DNA from: an uncultured Collinsella sp.
Lineage (GTDB): Bacteria; Actinomycetota; Coriobacteriia; Coriobacteriales; Coriobacteriaceae
Direction: 5' to 3'
NCBI GenBank assembly: GCA_934630855.1
Contig: CAKTWW010000047.1
Coordinates: forward strand, 1-13,603
Length of the DNA stretch: 13,603 nucleotides
In this document: piece by piece, positions 1 through 7,096 of the stretch
How positions within the stretch are numbered: position 1 is the first letter of the stretch
Layout of the letters: every line of letters starts with the position of its first letter
Notes under the pieces: model-generated
Database searches by the model: none
Told to the model about the DNA's origin: nothing
Seen by the model: only the letters and a program-made list of their open reading frames with translations
Translations under genes and position numbers: made by a program

Positions 1-164
1 GGGGCCTCGGGGGCGTTCGGCTAGCTGCGGGAACGGTCTATCCGCTCAACGTGTTCGGCTGAGATCGGAAATCAACCAAAATGCAGCGTTATGCTAGAAA
101 CATGCGCGCCACAAAGCTGCGTCACAATATGCGTGAATGGACGTGTCCCACGAAAGGATCCTGT
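1..164. other. Upstream region without a recognisable gene
   Basis: No gene is supported here. The amidohydrolase frame is open back to an ATG at 81, but that start has no Shine-Dalgarno and the encoded N-terminus is unlike the family. A weak -10-like TATGCT sits at 90-95 with no convincing -35 box. The octamer GTTCGGCT occurs twice (15-22 and 52-59), which may be chance. Confidence 0.5.
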
Positions 165-1352
165 ATGACCGAGCTCCAAGAACTCCGTCGCTATCGTCGC
201 GATCTGCATCGCATTCCGGAGCTCGACTTCGATCTTCCTCAGACCATCGCCTATATCGAGGGCGTTTTGGCACCGCTTGCCTGCGAGGTGATCCATCCGT
301 GCCCTAGTTGCGTGTGCGCTTTCTTCGACGCTGGCACGGGTGCCTCGCATGCCACGGCGATTCGTGCCGATATGGACGCGTTGCCTATTGCGGAGACGAC
401 GGGTGCCGCTTTTGCCTCGACGCATCCCGGCAAGATGCACGCTTGCGGCCACGACGGCCACATGGCCATGGCGCTGGCGGCAGCAACTTATGTCGACCGT
501 ACGATTCGTGAGCAGCCGGGTGCCATCAAGCGCAACGTGCTCTTTGTGTTTCAGCCTGCCGAGGAGACGACCGGTGGCGCTAAGACGGTATGCGAGAGCG
601 GCGTGTTCGAGCGCTACGGGGCCGATCACATCTTCGGCTTCCATGTGTGGCCCGATCTGCCCGCCGGTACGTTGGCGAGCTGCTCCGGTCCGCTGCTGGC
701 GCGCTCGAGCGAGACGCATATTCATATCCATGGCACGAGTATTCATATCGCCAAGACCTATGGCGTTCCGGTCGAGGAGTCACACGATGCCGCGCTGGCG
801 GCGGCCAAGTTCTTGGTTGCCGAACGCGAACTGATGGACGAGTTGGGTGCCGACGAGCCCTGCATCGGCAAGTTCGGTCTGCTCCAGGCAGGCACCGTCT
901 GCAATGCCGTGGCAGGGGAGGCCCATGTCGCCGGCAGCTTGCGCGTGTTTACGGATGACATGTTCGACCGCGCGCGCGAGGGCGTGCGCCGCGTGCTGGA
1001 TGAGGCCTGCGCCGCAACGGGCTGCACGTACGACCTCGATTTTGCCGAGGGCTATCCGCCAGTCGATAACGACCCCGAGCTGTTTGCCCACATTGCGCCG
1101 GCCTTGTCCGAGCTGCAGCTGGTGGATGAGCCGCTGCTCATTGCCGAGGACTTTGCCTTCTACCAGCGCCATCTGCCGGGCGTCTTCTTCTTGTTGGGCA
1201 CGGGCGTGCCTGTCGGTCAAGGCAACCCGAACGATTCGGACGGCTGCCCCGCCTATGCCACCAGCGCCCTGCATACGGATACCATGCTCTTTGACGAAGA
1301 AATTCTGCTCAAAGGCCTCGATGTCTACAAACGATTGCTAGTGATGGAGTGA
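165..1352 (+). CDS. M20-family metallo-amidohydrolase (N-acyl amino acid amidohydrolase type)
   Basis: This 395-residue protein probably hydrolyses an amide bond in an N-acylated amino acid or short peptide-like substrate in the cytoplasm, using two metal ions. The sequence shows the family landmarks in order: LHRIPEL near residue 14, RADMDALPI (67-75), MHACGHDGH (91-99, with the metal-binding Cys and His typical of the M20D group), QPAEE (130-134, catalytic Glu), FHVWP (159-163), a lid/dimerisation segment with SIHIAK near 192, EDFAFY at 328 and LHTD with His370. Length is normal for the family. The ATG at 165 is chosen because GAAAGGA lies at 152-158 and because the family usually begins just before the RRDLH helix; the ATG at 81 would add 28 unsupported residues. 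Substrate (hippurate, acetyl-diaminopimelate, indole-acetyl conjugates and others) cannot be read from sequence. The next gene is translationally coupled. Confidence 0.93.
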   Translation: MTELQELRRYRRDLHRIPELDFDLPQTIAYIEGVLAPLACEVIHPCPSCVCAFFDAGTGASHATAIRADMDALPIAETTGAAFASTHPGKMHACGHDGHMAMALAAATYVDRTIREQPGAIKRNVLFVFQPAEETTGGAKTVCESGVFERYGADHIFGFHVWPDLPAGTLASCSGPLLARSSETHIHIHGTSIHIAKTYGVPVEESHDAALAAAKFLVAERELMDELGADEPCIGKFGLLQAGTVCNAVAGEAHVAGSLRVFTDDMFDRAREGVRRVLDEACAATGCTYDLDFAEGYPPVDNDPELFAHIAPALSELQLVDEPLLIAEDFAFYQRHLPGVFFLLGTGVPVGQGNPNDSDGCPAYATSALHTDTMLFDEEILLKGLDVYKRLLVME

Positions 1353-1354
1353 CG

Positions 1355-1678
1355 ATGAAGCGACGTCGGCAATCTGCCGTATATAGTCCGGGTGGTTGCG
1401 GGTGTGGTTTGCTACTGCTCCCGGTTGTTGTGTTGAGCATTGGCATGATGTTTGCGCTTGCCGGTTTGGCTGCGGCGGCACTCGTGCTGCTGATTGTCGC
1501 CATTGGCGTGACAATCTGGCTCTACCGCTCCCGCGAGCAGCGACGCGACAATGGTAAGTCCAATGTTGGATGGATCATCTTTTTGGTCATCGCCTACCTG
1601 TTGAGCATCAGCTATCTTGTGTTCTTTGTTTTGCTGATGGTCAGCACTTTTACCGGTGAATCTGTCACGGTGGGGTAA
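1355..1678 (+). CDS. Small integral membrane protein, unknown function
   Basis: I do not recognise this 107-residue protein. It starts with a basic stretch (MKRRRQ), has a Cys/Gly patch (GGCGCG), and is mostly hydrophobic: two closely spaced helices around residues 18-60, a charged loop (YRSREQRRDNGKS), and one or two more helices around 70-100. It looks like a three- or four-pass inner-membrane protein. The start sits directly after the TGA of the amidohydrolase, with GGAG at 1346-1349 inside the end of that gene. A GTG at 1349 overlaps the stop and is an alternative start giving two more residues. Coupling implies co-expression with the amidohydrolase but says little about function. Confidence 0.72.
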   Translation: MKRRRQSAVYSPGGCGCGLLLLPVVVLSIGMMFALAGLAAAALVLLIVAIGVTIWLYRSREQRRDNGKSNVGWIIFLVIAYLLSISYLVFFVLLMVSTFTGESVTVG

Positions 1679-1709
1679 GCGTGCGTATTCCAAGCGTCGG
1701 ATTTGCGGT

Positions 1710-1737
1710 TTGACTTTCATTTGAGTGTTCGTACAAT
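1710..1737 (+). promoter_or_regulatory. Sigma-70-type promoter for the MFS transporter gene
   Basis: TTGACT at 1710-1715 and TACAAT at 1732-1737 are separated by 16 bases, each one mismatch from consensus. Transcription would begin near 1744, leaving a leader of about 73 bases before the start codon at 1817. This is the clearest promoter in the window. Confidence 0.7.
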
Positions 1738-1816
1738 GGCCGTGGTCGAATCTAGAGACATCTTCGGCCGCGTGTCCTGTGCGCAGGGCATTTCCGAGTT
1801 TTGGAAAGAAAAAAGT

Positions 1817-3232
1817 ATGCAAGAGAATAGGATCGATGCATTTGAGCGCAAGCTCGATGCCGGGCTCGTGCTATCCATCGTAGCGACGGGCATCATGTCA
1901 TTTTCGGGCGTGTGCGTAGAGACGGCGATGAACGTCACGTTTCCAACGCTGATGCGCGAATTTGGGGTCAATACCGCAACTGTTCAGTGGCTCACCACGG
2001 CATATCTGCTGGTGCTTGCCGCCGTTGTCCCCGTATCGGGTTTCTTGAACCGGCGGTTTAAAACCAAGCACGTCTTTTGTTTCGCCATGGCGTTCTATAT
2101 CGCGGGCATCGTGTGCGGTATGACGGCCCAGGTTTTTCCGGCATTATTGCTGGGACGTGTGCTCGAGGGAATCGGCACGGGCGTCGCGCTGCCACTCATG
2201 TTCAATGTCATTACCGAGCAGGCGCCCCAGGAGCGCCTGGGCCTTATGATGGGCATCGGTTCATTGGTCACGGCCGTGGCACCTGCTGTGGGCCCGTCGG
2301 TGGGTGGATGGCTTTCCGAGACGTTTGGCTGGCGCGCGATTTTCGCCGCACTGCTTCCCCTGTTGCTCGTAGCTTATGTGTTGGGCATTTCTTCCATTCG
2401 TCAAAGCCATAAGGTTTCCCGCGAGTCGTTTGATGTTCCGGGGTGGCTGTGTCTTGCCGTATCGTTTGCGTGTCTGGTGCTTGCGGTCGATGAGGGGGCG
2501 AATCTTGGCTGGACGAGTCCGGCAATCATCGTTTTGTTTGTCGCGTTTGTCATCCTGCTGACCCTCTTTGTGCGCCGCGAGCGTTCGTGCGATGCGCCGT
2601 TAATCAATCTGGGTATTTTCGGCCGACAGGGCTATGTGTTTGGATTGGGCGTCGCGGTGTCGCTGCAGTTTACCGTTTTGGGCTTCTCGTTTCTGCTGCC
2701 TTCCTTTGCCCAGCTTGTTTTGGGCGTGGGCCAGACGGAGGCCGGCTCGATTCTTCTGTGGGGCTGTCTGGTCGGTGCCGTCTTGGCTCCGTTTTCGGGG
2801 CAGCTGCTCGATCGATTTGGTGCTCGACTCCCTATCATGCTCGGCGTCGGCCTTTCATTGCTTGCGACTTGCCTGTATGCAGCGATGATTACGCGCCTCG
2901 CGACGATGCAATTAGCGTTGGTGTATGTGGTGTTTGCTGCTGGACAAGGCCTTATGTACGGCAACAACATGACGTGTGCGTTGCGTTTTTTACCCGCCGA
3001 GGTTAAGCCGGACGGCAATGCCATGTTTACGACCATGCAGCAGCTCTCGGGTGCTATCGGTACCAGTGTGATTGCCGCCGTGGTGAATGCCGCTCAGGAC
3101 GGTGTTGCCGATTCGGCCATGGCACGGGCGACCGCAATCGGTGCGCAGTCGGCGACGCTGGTGCTTGTCTGCGCGATGGCGCTCTCGTTCGTCTTTGCAT
3201 TGCTTGAGACGGGTCGAGCTCGTCGTCGCTAG
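1817..3232 (+). CDS. MFS transporter, DHA2 (EmrB/QacA-like, 14-helix) family
   Basis: This 471-residue inner-membrane protein is probably a proton-driven drug or metabolite exporter. Visible family marks are QWLTTAYLL near residue 57, a motif A-like loop GFLNRRFKTKHV (75-86), motif B LLGRVLEGIGTG (111-122) with its conserved Arg114, and motif C APAVGPSVGGWL (155-166), which is diagnostic of antiporters, followed by GWRAIF. Hydrophobicity supports about 14 helices, as in DHA2. The chosen ATG at 1817 has GGAAAG at 1803-1808 about eight bases upstream. The reading frame is open upstream to about 1703, but that stretch contains the promoter and encodes no membrane segment. It appears to be a single-gene unit. 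No neighbouring regulator gene is evident, so the substrate is unknown. Confidence 0.93.
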   Translation: MQENRIDAFERKLDAGLVLSIVATGIMSFSGVCVETAMNVTFPTLMREFGVNTATVQWLTTAYLLVLAAVVPVSGFLNRRFKTKHVFCFAMAFYIAGIVCGMTAQVFPALLLGRVLEGIGTGVALPLMFNVITEQAPQERLGLMMGIGSLVTAVAPAVGPSVGGWLSETFGWRAIFAALLPLLLVAYVLGISSIRQSHKVSRESFDVPGWLCLAVSFACLVLAVDEGANLGWTSPAIIVLFVAFVILLTLFVRRERSCDAPLINLGIFGRQGYVFGLGVAVSLQFTVLGFSFLLPSFAQLVLGVGQTEAGSILLWGCLVGAVLAPFSGQLLDRFGARLPIMLGVGLSLLATCLYAAMITRLATMQLALVYVVFAAGQGLMYGNNMTCALRFLPAEVKPDGNAMFTTMQQLSGAIGTSVIAAVVNAAQDGVADSAMARATAIGAQSATLVLVCAMALSFVFALLETGRARRR

Positions 3233-3264
3233 CTCTTGCGCTGCTCGGCAATCTCATTTATCAG

Positions 3265-3283
3265 CATTAGCTCTCAGCTAATG
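3265..3283. repeat. Perfect dyad CATTAGCT-ctc-AGCTAATG
   Basis: An 8-base perfect inverted repeat with a 3-base centre lies 32 bases after the MFS stop codon. It is AT-rich and is followed by AATTTAAG rather than a T run, so it is a poor intrinsic terminator. It could be an operator upstream of the lipoprotein gene. The role is undecided. Confidence 0.55.
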
Positions 3284-3295
3284 AATTTAAGTTCA

Positions 3296-3349
3296 ATCCT
3301 TCCTACGATGTGCTGTGTGCCGGCGCGGTAGCCGGATCGTAGGAAGGAT
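3296..3349 (+). promoter_or_regulatory. RBS-sequestering hairpin in the leader of the lipoprotein gene
   Basis: ATCCTTCCTACGAT (3296-3309) is perfectly complementary to ATCGTAGGAAGGAT (3336-3349). An inner stem CCGGC (3320-3324) with GCCGG (3331-3335) stacks directly on it around a 6-base loop, leaving only a 10-base one-sided bulge (3310-3319). The Shine-Dalgarno AGGAAGG (3341-3347) is entirely inside the 3' arm. In RNA this would be a 19-bp stem that hides the ribosome-binding site of the downstream gene. Confidence 0.7.
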
Positions 3350-3354
3350 GCATG

Positions 3355-3897
3355 ATGAATAAGCTCGAAAACGAAGTGCTGCTGAGCCGTCGCGCTGCGC
3401 TTGGCGCATTCGCCACTGTCGCCTTGGGGACCGCTGGTCTTCTTGCCGGCTGTGGTAGCGATAAGGCGACCGTCACCGAGGATGCCGGCGATGGCGACAA
3501 GAAGGATGAGTCGAAAAAGGAAGAGCAGTCCACGACTGACCTTGCCGTCGGCACGGCGGTGACCACGGCTGCCGGCCTTTCCGTTGTCGTCGACTCCGTC
3601 CAGACCGGTCTCACTAATTATGACGGCTCGACTATGACGGGCGTTCACGTCACGTACGTCAACAATGGCGACGAGGGCGCGGATTACAATGTCTACGATT
3701 GGAAGGGCGAGGACGCCAACGGCGCCCAGCAAAACCAGGGGTACTACAGCGAGGGCTCCGATGAGCTGCAATCCGGCACCCTTGCCGCCGGCGGCTCCGT
3801 TGCGGGCAATATCTATTTTGATGGCGACATCAAGAAGGCGCTCTATTTTGCCAACATGTTTGATAAGTCCGCGACTGCAAGCTGGGTGCTCGCCTAG
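3355..3897 (+). CDS. Tat-type secreted lipoprotein, DUF4352-like domain
   Basis: This protein of about 180 residues is predicted to be anchored on the outer face of the membrane. The N-terminus has a twin-arginine motif (SRRAALG, 11-17), a hydrophobic stretch and a lipobox LAGC with the lipidated Cys at 33. A charged, Lys/Asp/Glu-rich linker follows (about 38-60). The rest is a beta-rich domain (TAAGLSVVVDSV, VTYVNNGDEG, LAAGGSVAGNIYFDG) resembling the immunoglobulin-like DUF4352 lipoproteins common in Gram-positives. Function of that domain is not established. The start could be the ATG at 3352 or 3355; spacing from AGGAAGG favours 3355. The ribosome-binding site is buried in a long hairpin, so translation is probably controlled. 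The HTH-like gene follows after 39 bases and may be co-transcribed. Confidence 0.85.
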   Translation: MNKLENEVLLSRRAALGAFATVALGTAGLLAGCGSDKATVTEDAGDGDKKDESKKEEQSTTDLAVGTAVTTAAGLSVVVDSVQTGLTNYDGSTMTGVHVTYVNNGDEGADYNVYDWKGEDANGAQQNQGYYSEGSDELQSGTLAAGGSVAGNIYFDGDIKKALYFANMFDKSATASWVLA

Positions 3898-3936
3898 TAT
3901 GTCGCTACCGTTGCGCCGCATGGGAGGTGAAGCCGT

Positions 3937-4359
3937 ATGCCCGACAAAAAGCTGACTGACGAGTTGCTCAATGAGCTTCTCGACGCGCCAAACATTGATG
4001 GCTATATCAAGGAACACGACTTTGCCGCCCCGTCGCTTTCGAACTACCTTAAGCAGCTGTTGCAGGAAAAGGGTCTGGAGCGTTCGCGCGTGGTGCGTAT
4101 GGCCGACCTCAATGAGACCTTTGGATATCAGATCTTTACCGGTGCGCGCCATCCAAGCCGCAATAAGGTGCTGCAAATTGCCTTTGCCATGGCGCTGACG
4201 CTCAAGGAGACCAATCGTGCGCTGACGGCAGCCGGGGTGAGCGTCCTCAACTGTAAGGACCGCCGCGATGCGATTATTATCTTTTGCATCGATCGCGGTT
4301 GCAGTCTGCAGAAGGTCAATGAGGAACTGTATCGCTTTGGCGAGGAGACGGTGAGCTAG
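3937..4359 (+). CDS. Small HTH-like protein paired with a protein kinase
   Basis: This is a 140-residue soluble protein of uncertain function. After an acidic N-terminus (residues 1-35), residues 36-95 form a run of short amphipathic helices (NYLKQLLQEKGL, RSRVVRMADL, TFGYQIFTGARHPSRNK, VLQIAFAMAL, LKETNRALTAAG), spaced like an XRE/Cro-type helix-turn-helix domain. The C-terminal part (about 96-140) is helical with no known motif. The start is well supported by GGGAGGTGA at 3920-3928. The gene sits between a lipoprotein and a membrane Ser/Thr kinase. It may be a DNA-binding regulator controlled by the kinase, or an adaptor/substrate of it. Both ideas are inference from context. Confidence 0.75.
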   Translation: MPDKKLTDELLNELLDAPNIDGYIKEHDFAAPSLSNYLKQLLQEKGLERSRVVRMADLNETFGYQIFTGARHPSRNKVLQIAFAMALTLKETNRALTAAGVSVLNCKDRRDAIIIFCIDRGCSLQKVNEELYRFGEETVS

Positions 4360-4407
4360 CGGCTGCCGATCGAGCTGGCGGTAGTGCCGAAATGGTATGC
4401 AGGAGAA

Positions 4408-4441
4408 CAGGGCGCGGATGCCATGGGGTGTCCGCGCCCTG
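4408..4441. terminator. GC-rich 11-bp hairpin between HTH-like gene and kinase gene
   Basis: CAGGGCGCGGA (4408-4418) pairs perfectly with TCCGCGCCCTG (4431-4441) across a 12-base loop. It lies 48 bases after the HTH-like stop codon. There is no T run after it, so termination would have to be hairpin-driven or partial. It ends three bases before the TATGAT box of the kinase promoter. Confidence 0.5.
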
Positions 4442-4444
4442 CGC

Positions 4445-4450
4445 TATGAT
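4445..4450 (+). promoter_or_regulatory. -10 box TATGAT of a probable leaderless promoter for the kinase
   Basis: TATGAT ends seven bases before the ATG at 4458, which places the expected transcription start on or next to the start codon. No Shine-Dalgarno of useful strength precedes any candidate start. A -35 hexamer is not recognisable; the expected position falls in the hairpin loop. Confidence 0.5.
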
Positions 4451-4457
4451 GGACGCT

Positions 4458-5849
4458 ATGGATACTCAGAGCTCAACATATTCCGACGACGAGCTGGCGG
4501 CAGCGCTCGCCGAGCACTTGGCGTCGCTCGACCGCGATGACAGTTATCGTGTGGAGCGTGTTCTCAAGTGCTCGGATATCGAGACCACCGAGCTTGTCTA
4601 CTTTGAGGGCTCTGGTGGTGGCTCGCTCGGCCCCTTTGTCCGCAAGCGTATCGATGCCTCGGCGCAGATTGGCGGGGCCTACGAGCGCCTGTTTACGGCT
4701 CAGCGCGCCGGTCGTCGTTTTGAGCATCTGCCCCGGATTGTCGACTGCCGCCGTGTGGGCGACGAACTCGTCGTGGTAATGGAATATGTCGAAGGCGAGA
4801 CGCTCGAGGCATTGGTGGGCCGCCTGGGGGCGAAGCCCGATTACGCCCGCAGGCTGTATCCTGTTCTGTGCGATGCGGTGGGCGAGCTCCATGCCGGCTT
4901 TGCGGCGGCGGGGGAGCAGGCGGTACCGGTGATCCATCGCGACCTTAAGCCTTCGAACATCATCGTGTCGGGCGTGAGCAATTTGGCCGATGGCGGCATG
5001 ACCTTCTCGTCACTGGTGATTATCGATCTGGGCATCGCGCGTGTCTGGCGTGATGGTGCCGATGCCGATACCGTCAAGTTTGGCACGCGTTCCTATGCGC
5101 CGCCCGAGCAGTTTGGTTTTGGGCAGACGAGCGTGCGCAGCGATATTTACGCGCTGGGCGCGCTGCTGTTCTTTTGCCTGACGGGGACCGATCCCAAACC
5201 GGGGCGGGACATGCGTGAGCAATGCAAAGCCCACGGTATTCCGATCCCGTTTGCCGATGCGGTATGCATGGCGATGGCGCTCGATCCGGTCAAGCGCTTT
5301 GCGAGCGCGAAGGCGTTGGGGCATGCTGCACACGCGGCGTACGAGCTGTGCCTGCCCGGGCCATCGCCCGCGATGCCGCCTGCCGCCAATGCGCCCCGTG
5401 TCGTGGTGCCCCGGGTGCCACAGCCTGTTGGCCCCGGACCTTCATCTCTCGCCGATCAGCTTCCGCCGGCTTTGCCCGCTCCGTCCAGATGCGCACGTCT
5501 GCTCTCGCGTATCCCCGAACCGGTGGGGCGCATATGGAACGGATGCATCTATGCGGCAACGCTGTTGCTGTTGATGGGTAGCCACTTTGCCGTGTTTTCG
5601 CCGACGGGTGAAAACCGCAACTATCCAACGTGGTTTTTGGCGCTTGAGTATTTCTTTATGGTCGACGGCCTGGTGTTGCTCATTGTGTTTGGCATCATCG
5701 ATCGCCGTAGGCTCCGACGTCGCTTTCCCATACTCGATCGGTATCGGGGGAATGCCTTTGTCGAACTATGGCTTAAGGCGCTGGCGTTTATGGCCGCCGT
5801 CATGTGCGTTGTCATTGTTGTCGGCAACGCGACCGGCGTCGTCTCCTAG
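4458..5849 (+). CDS. Membrane-anchored Ser/Thr protein kinase (Hanks type)
   Basis: This protein of 463 residues has an N-terminal kinase domain (about 30-300) and a C-terminal membrane part. Visible kinase motifs are the ATP-binding Lys63 in VRKRI, VMEYVEGETLEAL as hinge (107-119), HRDLKPSN (160-167, catalytic Asp162), DLG at 190-192 in place of DFG, and GTRSYAPPEQ (209-218), the activation/APE segment, followed by SDIYALG. The glycine-rich loop is atypical (FEGSGGGSLG, near 49-58). A Pro-rich linker follows and then about three hydrophobic helices near the C-terminus. There are no PASTA repeats, so this is not the PknB/PrkC wall-sensing type. The start is uncertain: ATGs at 4392, 4446, 4449 and 4458 are in frame, and 4458 fits a leaderless transcript. 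The HTH-like protein upstream is a plausible partner. Confidence 0.9.
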   Translation: MDTQSSTYSDDELAAALAEHLASLDRDDSYRVERVLKCSDIETTELVYFEGSGGGSLGPFVRKRIDASAQIGGAYERLFTAQRAGRRFEHLPRIVDCRRVGDELVVVMEYVEGETLEALVGRLGAKPDYARRLYPVLCDAVGELHAGFAAAGEQAVPVIHRDLKPSNIIVSGVSNLADGGMTFSSLVIIDLGIARVWRDGADADTVKFGTRSYAPPEQFGFGQTSVRSDIYALGALLFFCLTGTDPKPGRDMREQCKAHGIPIPFADAVCMAMALDPVKRFASAKALGHAAHAAYELCLPGPSPAMPPAANAPRVVVPRVPQPVGPGPSSLADQLPPALPAPSRCARLLSRIPEPVGRIWNGCIYAATLLLLMGSHFAVFSPTGENRNYPTWFLALEYFFMVDGLVLLIVFGIIDRRRLRRRFPILDRYRGNAFVELWLKALAFMAAVMCVVIVVGNATGVVS

Positions 5850-5858
5850 ATAAACGAA

Positions 5859-5881
5859 AAAGGGCCCCGATGGGGCCCTTT
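5859..5881. terminator. Bidirectional intrinsic terminator between convergent genes
   Basis: AAAGGGCCCC, GAT, GGGGCCCTTT forms a perfect 10-bp stem with a 3-base loop. On the minus strand it is followed by further Ts, making a good terminator for the wall hydrolase. On the plus strand the T run is short, so it should serve the kinase gene less strongly. Confidence 0.88.
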
Positions 5882-5891
5882 GCAATAGCGC

Positions 5892-7025
5892 TTAGATGCG
5901 GTTCATCTGGGAAGCAACCTTGTTGTACCAGTCCTGCCATGTGGGCGGGCAGTACTTTTTGGCGGCCGCCGGGGTAAGCGTTGAGCCGTAGTTGGCGCCC
6001 AGGTAAGCAACGTGGGCGGAGATGCCTTCGCTCCAGCTGCCAAAGCTGCGCCAACCGCCGCCACGGGCGCTCCAGCCCCAGGCGTTGTAGGAATTGGCGC
6101 AATAGAGACCCTTGCTGCTCTCGATGCAGGCGATGGCGGGGGACCAACGGGGGTCGACGCCGGTGTTCCAAGCGGCGACGGCAAAGTTGTAGCCCTGACC
6201 TGCCATGGGAGAGCCGGCGAGGTAGTTGTCGATGCGGCTCGTCCACTCGTTAATGAACGAGTCGTAATCGGAGTTACCGCTGTTAGAGCTATTCACCGTG
6301 GTGTCGATGGTGGTGTTGGAATTGTTGGCCTGGCTGTTGGAGTTGTTGCCGCTTACACCCTCACCCGAGAGCTTCTCGGCTGCGGCGGCCTTGTCGGCCT
6401 CGAGCTTAGCCAGCTCGGCGGCGTTTTCCTGCTCGGCCTTTGCCTGCGCCTCGCTGCGGAGCTGCTGGGCCTGAGCCAGCGCGTCCTCAGCGTTTTTCTT
6501 CTCGCCCTCGAGCTGAGACTTTGCCTGCTCGAGCTCGGTTTTGTTCTGCTCGAGCTCGGTCTGCATCTTGTTGAGCTCTTCGATCTCGTCGACGCTCGAG
6601 CTCGTGATCTGGTTGGTGTACTTGCAGGTGGTGATAAAGTCACCCAGGCTCTGTGTGTTCACCAGGAAGCTCACGATGGGGCTGGTGCCCTTCTGGTACT
6701 TATACAGATCGCGCATGGCGGAGCTTGCCTTGGCCTGCTGCTCGGGCAGCTCGGCCTCAATCTTTTCGATATTCGCCTCGTTGGAGTCGATCTGCTTTTG
6801 CAGGTCCTCGAGCTTGGTACGGGCGTCGTTGTAGGCACTCGTAGCGTCCTCGATCTTTTTCTGGGCGGCGGAAAGCTGGTCCTGCGTTGCCTGCGAGGCG
6901 GCATAGGCCGCGACGGGGGAGAGCATCGGCGTGGCCGTCAGCGCAACGGCAAGCGCGGCGCTCGTGATGATACGAGCCGGCTTCGACGCGATGAGCGCTG
7001 CGGTGCGATGGTTCGAATGCTGCAT
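5892..7025 (-). CDS. Secreted peptidoglycan hydrolase: PcsB/CwlO-like coiled coil plus lysozyme-like domain
   Basis: This 377-residue protein is exported by a Sec signal peptide (basic start, hydrophobic 18-32, likely cleavage after AYAA at 43). Residues about 45-220 form a long heptad-rich coiled coil of the kind found in PcsB and CwlO, which autoinhibits and positions wall hydrolases at the division complex. A Ser/Asn/Thr-rich linker (about 222-252) leads to a C-terminal domain (255-377) with AIACIESSKG, where Glu302 is the candidate catalytic acid, then NAWGWSARGGGWRSF and WSEGISAHVAYL. This resembles lysozyme-fold glucosaminidases or transglycosylases rather than the CHAP or NlpC domain usual in these proteins. 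The ATG at 7025 is chosen for the AGAGGG site at 7031-7036; a TTG at 7040 is a poorer choice. Bond specificity cannot be assigned. Confidence 0.87.
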   Translation of the reverse strand: MQHSNHRTAALIASKPARIITSAALAVALTATPMLSPVAAYAASQATQDQLSAAQKKIEDATSAYNDARTKLEDLQKQIDSNEANIEKIEAELPEQQAKASSAMRDLYKYQKGTSPIVSFLVNTQSLGDFITTCKYTNQITSSSVDEIEELNKMQTELEQNKTELEQAKSQLEGEKKNAEDALAQAQQLRSEAQAKAEQENAAELAKLEADKAAAAEKLSGEGVSGNNSNSQANNSNTTIDTTVNSSNSGNSDYDSFINEWTSRIDNYLAGSPMAGQGYNFAVAAWNTGVDPRWSPAIACIESSKGLYCANSYNAWGWSARGGGWRSFGSWSEGISAHVAYLGANYGSTLTPAAAKKYCPPTWQDWYNKVASQMNRI

Positions 7026-7067
7026 CCAGTCCCTCTGCAATCAATCGTAGGTTATTGGTCGAGGTGT

Positions 7068-7096
7068 ATTCTACTACTGCTTTCGACCTCAACTTG
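7068..7096 (-). promoter_or_regulatory. Probable promoter of the wall-hydrolase gene
   Basis: On the minus strand TAGAAT (7068-7073) is a good -10 box. The corresponding -35 region (about 7091-7096, CAAGTT) is weak and lies inside one of the TCAAGTT-type repeats, consistent with regulation by a protein binding there. The predicted leader is about 36 bases. Confidence 0.5.

Noticed and set aside
3265..3283. CIRCE-like heat-shock operator (TTAGCACTC-N9-GAGTGCTAA)
   Set aside because: The dyad shares only TTAGC; the spacing (3 rather than 9) and half-site sequence do not fit.
3274..4176. A 300-codon open frame on the minus strand
   Set aside because: It is antisense to the lipoprotein and part of the HTH-like gene, both of which have signal or domain features and good ribosome-binding sites.
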